DNA of 59,700 bases from a bacterium (GTDB lineage: Bacteria; Planctomycetota; Planctomycetia; Kolteriales; Kolteriaceae), in contig JAIELF010000035.1 of the NCBI GenBank assembly GCA_019753235.1, positions 1 to 59,700 of the forward strand, written 5' to 3'. Position numbers and translations under genes: made by a program. The notes beneath the pieces were generated by a model. The model was not told where the DNA came from, searched no databases, and was given only the letters and a program-made list of their open reading frames with translations. Shown piece by piece: positions 54,323 to 59,700 of this stretch. Each line of letters opens with the position of its first letter. Positions within the stretch are counted from its first letter, which is position 1.

Positions 54323-56686
54323 ATGTTTGACGTCTTTCGTAAGTATCAAAAATCCATGCTCGCCGTCTTGGCGATCCTGGCCATGTTCGCCTTCATTTTC
54401 AGCGGGGCCATCGACACCATCAGTCGAAACCAGAACGGTGGCGACCCGGTCGTCGCGACCGCGTGGAACCGAAAAATCAAGCGAAGCGAGGTTTACGAGG
54501 TCGCGTTCGAGCGATCCAAAATCAACGAACTGATTCGCCGAGCCGCCGCCCATGCCAAGCTCCCCCGGGTGCGGGCAGGCTTTCAAACGGACAGCGACAG
54601 CGTGATTGCCGGCATCGCCTTTGCGATGCGAGCCGAAGCGCTCGGCATCACGATTAGCGATCAAGAGGTGATGGATTGGCTGAATCGTGTGACCGAAGAG
54701 AAACTCTCCGCCGACGATTTTAAGGGCCTGCTCGATGGATCGATCAATCCGTTTCAGGATGTTTCTGGAAAGGAAAAGTCTGGGCTCGGTTTGTCCGAGT
54801 ACGCTCTCTTCTCGGCCCTGGCTCGCGAGTTGGCGGCCGAGCGCCTGCTGAGTGTGACGTTGCCGCCGGCGGCAACGGTCCTTGACGCACCGATTGAAAT
54901 CTGGAACGAAGAGTCCCCCAAGCTGACCCAGGTGGCACTCGAGTTCGTCGAGATTCCGGTGTCGAAGTTCGAGGATGCCTCCGCCCTGCCCACGCCTCAA
55001 CAGTTGCAAGATACTTACAACAAGTACGCCACCATCGAAGCCAATCCCAGCAAGGACCAGATCGGCTTTCTGCTTCCTCGTCGAGTCAGCTTCGATTACC
55101 TCGAAGCGAAGGTAGACGCTCTTGTCGCGGCCGAGACCGTGACCGACGAAGAAATCGCCGCCTACTACGAAGCCAATAAGCAAGAATTCGTCGAGGTTCC
55201 GCGCCCGACGATCGATACGTCGACCCCCGCGACTCCCGCTCCTCCGGTGGAGGCGACCCCCGAAGCACCGGCCGCCCCCGAAGTTCCCAAAGGAACCGAG
55301 ACTCCCGCCGAGCCTGCCGCGCCGGCACCACCGGCGACGACAGCACCTGAAAAGCAGAACGCATCGATTCGAGGCCGGTGGCCAAGCATTGCGGAGACCA
55401 TCACCCGCGCGATGATCTCGCCGCTGGCAAGCTATCAAGAGGCCGTGCCTAATCCGCCCGCGCCCACAGAGCCCGCGCCCACTCCGCCGGCACCTGTCGA
55501 ACCAGCGACCCCGACACCCGCGCCCGCCCCCGCGGCGGATCCGGCAACGCCCCCGACTGCTCCCTCGGCGGCGCCGACGCAGGAGACTCCGCCGGCGGCG
55601 GCTCCACCCACTCCTCGCCAGAAGCCGCTCGAAGAGGTGAAGGAAGAGATTCGAAAAATCCTCCAGAAGCAGAAGGCCGAAAAGACCCTCAAAGCCAAAA
55701 TGCAGAAGCTCATCGATACGACGCTCGTCCCATACCGAATCGACAAATACGACGCCGCCCGACGAGAGTACGAGTCGACCCACCAAAAGGATGGCTCGGT
55801 TGATTGGTCCGGTTTCACTCCACCTGAATTGCCCGACATGGCCAAAATTGCTGCCGAGCAAGGATTCGAACTCAAGCAAGCAGGACCCGTGGCAGCTTCG
55901 GAACTCGAAAAGCTCGGTCCGCTCGCCAGCGCGACCCGCGTCGATCGCCGAGCAGGTACCGGCAGGCCCGAATCGATCCGCGAGACGGCTTTCGGGCCGA
56001 ACGTCGGTGATGATCTCTACGCGGGGCGAATGATGTTCGATCCAGCGACCGGCAATGCCTACGTCTATTGGAAGACGAAGGATGAAACGCCCAAGCCCCA
56101 GCCGCTTGATGAAGTCAAGGAACAGTTGACCACGATCTGGAGGAAAGAGTCTGCTCAACCCAAGGCAAAGGAACTCGCCCAGCAATTGATCGATAAGGCC
56201 AAGGCAAGCGAAGGAAAACTCGATGCGGGGCTTCCCAAAGAAATGGGCTTGGAAGTCAAATCGACCGATACTTTCCCGCGTGTGCGACTCGTCCCTAGCA
56301 GTGTGACGCCCGGCCTCGAACAGCCCTTGGAGGTAAAGATCGCCAATATTCCAGGTGCCGGCGAGGCATTCCTGGATGAAGTCTTTAAGCACAAGCAGGG
56401 AGAGTTCGCCATCATTCCCGATGAGAAGAACGAGAACCTGTATGTCGTCAAGGTGGCCAAAAAGATCGAGCCAGACTTTGCCGCCTTCGCCCAGCGATAC
56501 CGAAACAACGTCGTGATGCGTCGACAACTCGCCCAGTTCCCCGAGTACGCTCAGCAGATGGGGGCGATGTCGCAAAGCATCGTCGCACGACAAATCCTGC
56601 AAGAGGCAAAGATCGATCCCCCACTCTTTCAGCCACGCAAGCAAGAGATGGAATCAAGCGATCGCCCCAGCGGAACCGAAGGCTAG
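54323..56686 (+). CDS. PpiD-like membrane-anchored periplasmic chaperone
   Basis: The 787-residue protein begins MFDVFRKYQKSMLAVLAIL, the PpiD/SurA_N-type start: a short cytoplasmic tail and one membrane helix (about 12-32). A SurA-like N-terminal domain follows: VATAWNRKIKRSEVYEVAFE to about residue 260. A 130-residue Pro/Ala/Thr/Glu-rich linker (about 290-430) interrupts the region, and C-terminal helical parts carry QPLDEVKEQLTTIWRKESAQ. No clear parvulin active site is seen, so it may be a holding chaperone rather than an isomerase. The linker is unusually long for the family. A hairpin terminator follows at 56698. Confidence 0.82.
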   Translation: MFDVFRKYQKSMLAVLAILAMFAFIFSGAIDTISRNQNGGDPVVATAWNRKIKRSEVYEVAFERSKINELIRRAAAHAKLPRVRAGFQTDSDSVIAGIAFAMRAEALGITISDQEVMDWLNRVTEEKLSADDFKGLLDGSINPFQDVSGKEKSGLGLSEYALFSALARELAAERLLSVTLPPAATVLDAPIEIWNEESPKLTQVALEFVEIPVSKFEDASALPTPQQLQDTYNKYATIEANPSKDQIGFLLPRRVSFDYLEAKVDALVAAETVTDEEIAAYYEANKQEFVEVPRPTIDTSTPATPAPPVEATPEAPAAPEVPKGTETPAEPAAPAPPATTAPEKQNASIRGRWPSIAETITRAMISPLASYQEAVPNPPAPTEPAPTPPAPVEPATPTPAPAPAADPATPPTAPSAAPTQETPPAAAPPTPRQKPLEEVKEEIRKILQKQKAEKTLKAKMQKLIDTTLVPYRIDKYDAARREYESTHQKDGSVDWSGFTPPELPDMAKIAAEQGFELKQAGPVAASELEKLGPLASATRVDRRAGTGRPESIRETAFGPNVGDDLYAGRMMFDPATGNAYVYWKTKDETPKPQPLDEVKEQLTTIWRKESAQPKAKELAQQLIDKAKASEGKLDAGLPKEMGLEVKSTDTFPRVRLVPSSVTPGLEQPLEVKIANIPGAGEAFLDEVFKHKQGEFAIIPDEKNENLYVVKVAKKIEPDFAAFAQRYRNNVVMRRQLAQFPEYAQQMGAMSQSIVARQILQEAKIDPPLFQPRKQEMESSDRPSGTEG

Positions 56687-56697
56687 CCGATCTTGAT

Positions 56698-56734
56698 CAC
56701 GAGAACGGGGGGATCGCCTCACCCTGTTCTCGTG
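56698..56734 (+). terminator. Hairpin terminator candidate after the PpiD-like gene
   Basis: CACGAGAACGGG pairs with CCCTGTTCTCGTG (one bulged T) around a 12-nt loop, 11 nt after the stop codon. No T-run follows; it may also serve the convergent gene ending at 56763. Confidence 0.55.
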
Positions 56735-56762
56735 GGCGTCGTCGGTCGCGGGTTAAACCAGA

Positions 56763-57734
56763 TCAACGGACAGCACTGGCGGAGATTCGCTGCGCCGCCA
56801 TCACGGTTTCCAGCACCGGCGTGGTCGCCCGCTGCACCGTCCTCTTTATCGGCGTCAGGAAAAAGTCGTCGAAGTCATAGCCTGCCGAGAGAAGCTCATC
56901 TCGATTGGGTCGAACAACCCGCACGAGAAGCAGCGTCTGCTTTTGTAGGCCATCCACTTCCTTCGTGAACATCTTGTGTCCAATCGTCCCCGTCGCGTCA
57001 GGGATCCCCCCGATGATCGCGTACTCGCCCGAGGCCAATGAGACACTCGAACGAAGGCTCGGAAACTTGCGAGCGTCTCGTTCGGTTTTCATCTGCCAGC
57101 CGGCCAGATCGGGCGTCGGTACCCGCTTCGGTTCGCGCGGCCCGAATTCGATCTGCGGAACAACATCAAGGGCCACACTTGTCTGACCCGTGATGGTCGG
57201 CGTCACATGGATAAAGCCTTGCGCTTCGCGTATCTCGTCACCCGTTGTCTTCCCCTCAATCACCTCGAAGATGTTCCAGACAGGCAGTACCGGCGTCAGT
57301 TCGATCTTCGCCATTTGGCCCGAGGAGGCATGATGTCGACGGCCCGTTTCGTTCTCTTTCTCAAGCATCGTCAAAATCGACGTGGGCAACCTCGAACCAA
57401 TCTTGCCGAGCCGAATACCGTTCTGCCCCAGAGCCGCCTTCGTATCCAGCGGGATACACTGCTCGTCGACGTCGCTGGCCCAGATTTCGTCGTTGATCTT
57501 GGGGTCCTTCGCGTCGGCTTCTAGAAAAATGTAGTGGAGTTCGACGACATCGGGACGTGCTTCAGGAAGCTTGGGCTTCAAGCTCTGCAGTCGCAACGAC
57601 GCCGCCGACATCTTCGGCATCCCCGTCGCGCAGCCGACACTCAAGACCAGCATCGCCACCATCATTGTCATCATCGTTGACCCGCGCAGGGACAACTCTC
57701 TCGCGCCCGAGAGGATGACTCCTCGCTCGATCAT
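56763..57734 (-). CDS. Secretin-domain-like lipoprotein
   Basis: The ATG at 57734 (323 residues) is preferred because it leaves a basic N-region before the hydrophobic MMTMMVAMLVLSVGC, a lipobox with Cys35; starts at 57824 or 57674 are also open. After the lipid-attachment Cys come ELHYIFLEADAKDPKINDEI (about 66) and a beta-rich C-terminal domain: GFIHVTPTITGQTSVALDVV, SSVSLASGEYAIIGGIPDA and QKQTLLLVRVVRP. The last two echo the G-E-x-x-x-I-G-G and L-L-V-x-V strands of secretin cores. It may be a small secretin-like or DUF-type envelope lipoprotein; a full secretin is not present. Moderate confidence only. Confidence 0.65.
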   Translation of the reverse strand: MIERGVILSGARELSLRGSTMMTMMVAMLVLSVGCATGMPKMSAASLRLQSLKPKLPEARPDVVELHYIFLEADAKDPKINDEIWASDVDEQCIPLDTKAALGQNGIRLGKIGSRLPTSILTMLEKENETGRRHHASSGQMAKIELTPVLPVWNIFEVIEGKTTGDEIREAQGFIHVTPTITGQTSVALDVVPQIEFGPREPKRVPTPDLAGWQMKTERDARKFPSLRSSVSLASGEYAIIGGIPDATGTIGHKMFTKEVDGLQKQTLLLVRVVRPNRDELLSAGYDFDDFFLTPIKRTVQRATTPVLETVMAAQRISASAVR

Positions 57735-57955
57735 GAGCCAAAGTTTGATGCGGGCACCATGCATGGCCTGGCAAATGTCTCCACGTTCTAAACGGGATTC
57801 GAGCGTTCGGTCTCGACCGATCATGATGCCATCTTTGGATGAGTGCCCGTCCCAATAAGCGATCCACCAAACCTGTCAACAGCGAAACCATCCCTCTCGA
57901 AAGCTCTTAAGGAGAGTCCCTGGACAGAATTGCCAAGAACCCGTAAACTCCCTGT

Positions 57956-58027
57956 GCCCTCCTAGCTCAATGGTAGAGCAAATGACTCTTAATCATTAGG
58001 TTGTCGGTTCGAGTCCGACGGGGGGCA
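57956..58027 (+). tRNA. tRNA-Lys (anticodon CTT)
   Basis: The acceptor stem GCCCTCC/GGGGGGC has one T-G pair. The D arm is GCTCAATGGTAGAGC, and the anticodon stem AATGA/TCATT encloses CTCTTAA with anticodon CTT. The T arm GTCGGTTCGAGTCCGAC is canonical, and the discriminator is A at 58027. CCA is not encoded. It reads codon AAG. Confidence 0.95.
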
Positions 58028-58054
58028 CTGGCTTCACAGCTACTGATCATCGCC

Positions 58055-58078
58055 CAACCCATGTTCCGACATGGGTTG
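58055..58078 (+). terminator. Hairpin after tRNA-Lys
   Basis: A perfect 10-bp stem, CAACCCATGT with ACATGGGTTG, encloses a TCCG loop 27 nt after the tRNA. A T-rich tract (CCCTTTTTTC) comes about 17 nt later. It is a reasonable tRNA terminator. Confidence 0.6.
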
Positions 58079-58143
58079 ATCGCTTTCTTGATCCCGCCCT
58101 TTTTTCATGACCGCGGGATGTCCCCATTTTGTTGTTCGAATAA

Positions 58144-59631
58144 CTCCTCACCTACGACCGCCGCGACCAGCTTCTTTCGGTCACGCACACCGCCGCTGGC
58201 TTTCCGAACGAGAATTTCACTTTCGACGGGACCGGCAACCGGACGATGTCCGGCTATCAGGCCCCAGCCGGAAACGACAATCGCCTACAGACCGACGGCA
58301 CCTATTCCTACCTCTACGACGCCGAGGGGAACCTCACCGAAAAGCGGCTCGGCAGCTCGACAGGGACGCTGGTCGGGCAGTATACTTGGGATCATCGTAA
58401 TCGCTTGACGAAGGTCGAGATCTTCAGCGAGACAACGGGGGCGGCTGTGCGAACCGTGACGCATGCCTACGACCTGAACAATCGCCGAATCTCCCGGCTC
58501 GTCGACGAAGGCTCCAATGGATCCATCGAGAACAGCGATTACTTTTACTATGACGGCGAGAACGTCGCCCTGACGCTGGGTCAAAACCTAAGTGTCGAGC
58601 ATCGTTACCTGCACGGGCCGATGGTCGATCAGATTCTGGCGGATGAGGCCTTCAACGAATCGACCGGTGCCTTCATCGACACCTATTGGACGCTCACCGA
58701 TCATCAGGGCTCGGTGCAGGACGTTCTTTCCGGGCCCGGCGTTCGGCACGAGGATATCCGCTACGACGCGTTTGGCCGGATCGTGTCGGTGCGGCGTGGC
58801 GGCGTCACCGACCCGACCAAGACGCCGACGGTCAGCTACGCCTACACCGGCCGAGAGTGGGACCCCGCCATCAACTTCCAATACAACCGCAACCGCTGGT
58901 ACGATCCCTCCACCGGCAGATGGATCAGCCAGGACCCGATCGGGTTCAAGGCAGGCTTTGCAAACTTTTACTTGTACACAGGAAACGACCCTTCTCGACA
59001 TCGAGATCCAAGTGGCTTAGATGAACCGAAAGGCCCAGTAACGCTTCCGCAACCTGTATGGTTCAAGTTGCCAACCGGTGCAACGTGCGTTGCAAGGTTT
59101 CCAATGACAGGGGACAACCTTCACGGCCTTGCGAAATCGGCGGGCGACGCCTGCTCTTGCATTACGGTTGCAGCTGACCTTTTACGGCGAATGCAAGGCA
59201 AGATAAGATCCTTCTACCAAGGTGGACAAGTGTTCGATTGGCTGTTCAAAGATGAGCGACATCTTCAATTCTATCTAGATCGTTTGACTCAACTTTCCAA
59301 TCGCTGCAATAGCAGTACCATTCAGTTTACATGTGGTGATAAGCGGAGATGTGACCGAAGAGATGATGGCAATGAGAAAGGCGTAAATGCCTACGTCGAC
59401 TGGAGCTATTTCAGCGACAATCCATACTATCGTGACAGATCAGTAATAAATATATACCCCGACAACTTTTTTGGTCCCGAAACTAACCGATCGGGAACTC
59501 TGATCTGGGAACTCGGACGCACCATTGGCTTTGGCGGCATAGGCGGAAGCGGCGCAATTGACGACCCGCATCGATTTCGCAGAATTGTTGAGTTACTCTG
59601 TAGAAGCAGTTTCAAAACCTCGTTGAAGTAA
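58144..59631 (+). pseudogene. RHS-repeat protein C-terminal part, 5'-truncated, with degenerate metallopeptidase-like end
   Basis: RHS/YD-repeat coding sequence begins abruptly at 58144 right after a stop codon (58141): LTYDRRDQLLSVTHTAAG, YLYDAEGNLTEK, YTWDHRNRLTKVEI, then the RHS core end YRNRWYDPSTGRWISQDPIG-like segment (YNRNRWYDPSTGRWISQDPI) and YLYTGNDPSRHRDPSGL. The first in-frame ATG is at 58246 (461 residues). All upstream repeats and any export signal are missing, so this is the tip of a larger gene. The variable C-terminal domain (about 130-200 residues) is Cys-containing (CSCITV, RCNSSTIQFTCGDKRRC) and has TLIWELGRTIGF at the place where relatives of this type carry H-E-x-x-H. The two His are replaced, so peptidase activity is doubtful. 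Confidence 0.75.
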
Positions 59632-59684
59632 CCTGTTCTTGAATCTCGACTTGTGTTTTGCTGTCTTCCGAAAGGAGTCGGGAG

Positions 59685-59700
59685 ATGGCCAAGCGAGAAC
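59685..59700 (+). CDS. Start of the next gene (partial)
   Basis: An ATG at 59685 after AAAGGAG and GGGAG opens MAKRE and runs off the window. Too short to identify. Confidence 0.4.

Noticed and set aside
54059..56644. An 861-codon open frame antisense to the PpiD-like gene
   Set aside because: It is Arg/Gly/Leu-rich with no domain texture and exactly mirrors the real gene, whose signal anchor and chaperone motifs are clear. Long antisense openness follows from the codon use of GC-rich coding DNA.

Overview
The window looks like a chromosomal segment of a planctomycete (Planctomycetota). The pointers are a prepilin-like DUF1559 protein with the terminal H-X9-D-G signature, secreted proteins that combine dockerin repeats with PEP-CTERM tails, an NfeD-flotillin operon with a proline-rich companion, an RHS protein end with a Cys-rich C-terminal domain, and several genes without clear Shine-Dalgarno sequences. 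The genus cannot be read from the sequence. No replication origin, CRISPR array or phage module is visible.

Region 1 (1-860) is the 3' end of a 23S rRNA gene, a 285-nt spacer without tRNA, a 5S rRNA gene and a strong terminator. Region 2 (about 863-5122) is mobile DNA placed directly behind the rRNA operon: an IS21-family element that has lost its left end and the start of istA, then a complete-looking group II intron with an RT/maturase ORF. Region 3 (5363-15993, + strand) holds secreted or envelope proteins: a membrane-anchored PhnD-like solute-binding protein, two secreted endonuclease/exonuclease/phosphatase (EEP) proteins, three further PEP-CTERM proteins lying between them, and a DUF1559 prepilin-like protein. 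Region 4 (16306-18118) is a stand-alone receiver domain overlapping a frameshifted tyrosine recombinase, a tRNA-Leu and a fragment of an IS3-type transposase. It reads as the scar of an element once integrated near the tRNA.

Region 5 (18238-43615, mostly - strand) is a large exopolysaccharide locus. It encodes a two-domain polysaccharide export protein, a Wzz-like co-polymerase, a CpsD/Wzc-like ATPase whose P-loop lacks the lysine, an O-antigen ligase/polymerase-like membrane protein, two GT2 and four GT4 glycosyltransferases, a GH51-like glycoside hydrolase, a polyprenyl glycosylphosphotransferase with an unusual N-terminus, an SGNH plus MBOAT acetylation pair, a methyltransferase, and sugar-nucleotide enzymes (RfbF/RfbG-like, RmlC-like, SDR epimerase, degenerate nucleotidyltransferase). 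Many genes overlap by 1-4 bases (ATGA, TTGA or TGATG), so translation is probably coupled. Together they could make, modify, polymerise and export a polymer containing deoxysugars derived from a CDP-hexose. No Wzx flippase and no exosortase are visible.

Region 6 (43823-59700) holds a SyrD/PvdE-like ABC transporter, an NfeD-FloA operon with a proline-rich membrane protein and a SUKH-like protein, two overlapping GT39-like membrane glycosyltransferases, an M24 aminopeptidase, a PpiD-like membrane-anchored chaperone, a secretin-like lipoprotein, a tRNA-Lys, and a 5'-truncated RHS gene end whose C-terminal domain carries a degenerate metallopeptidase motif.
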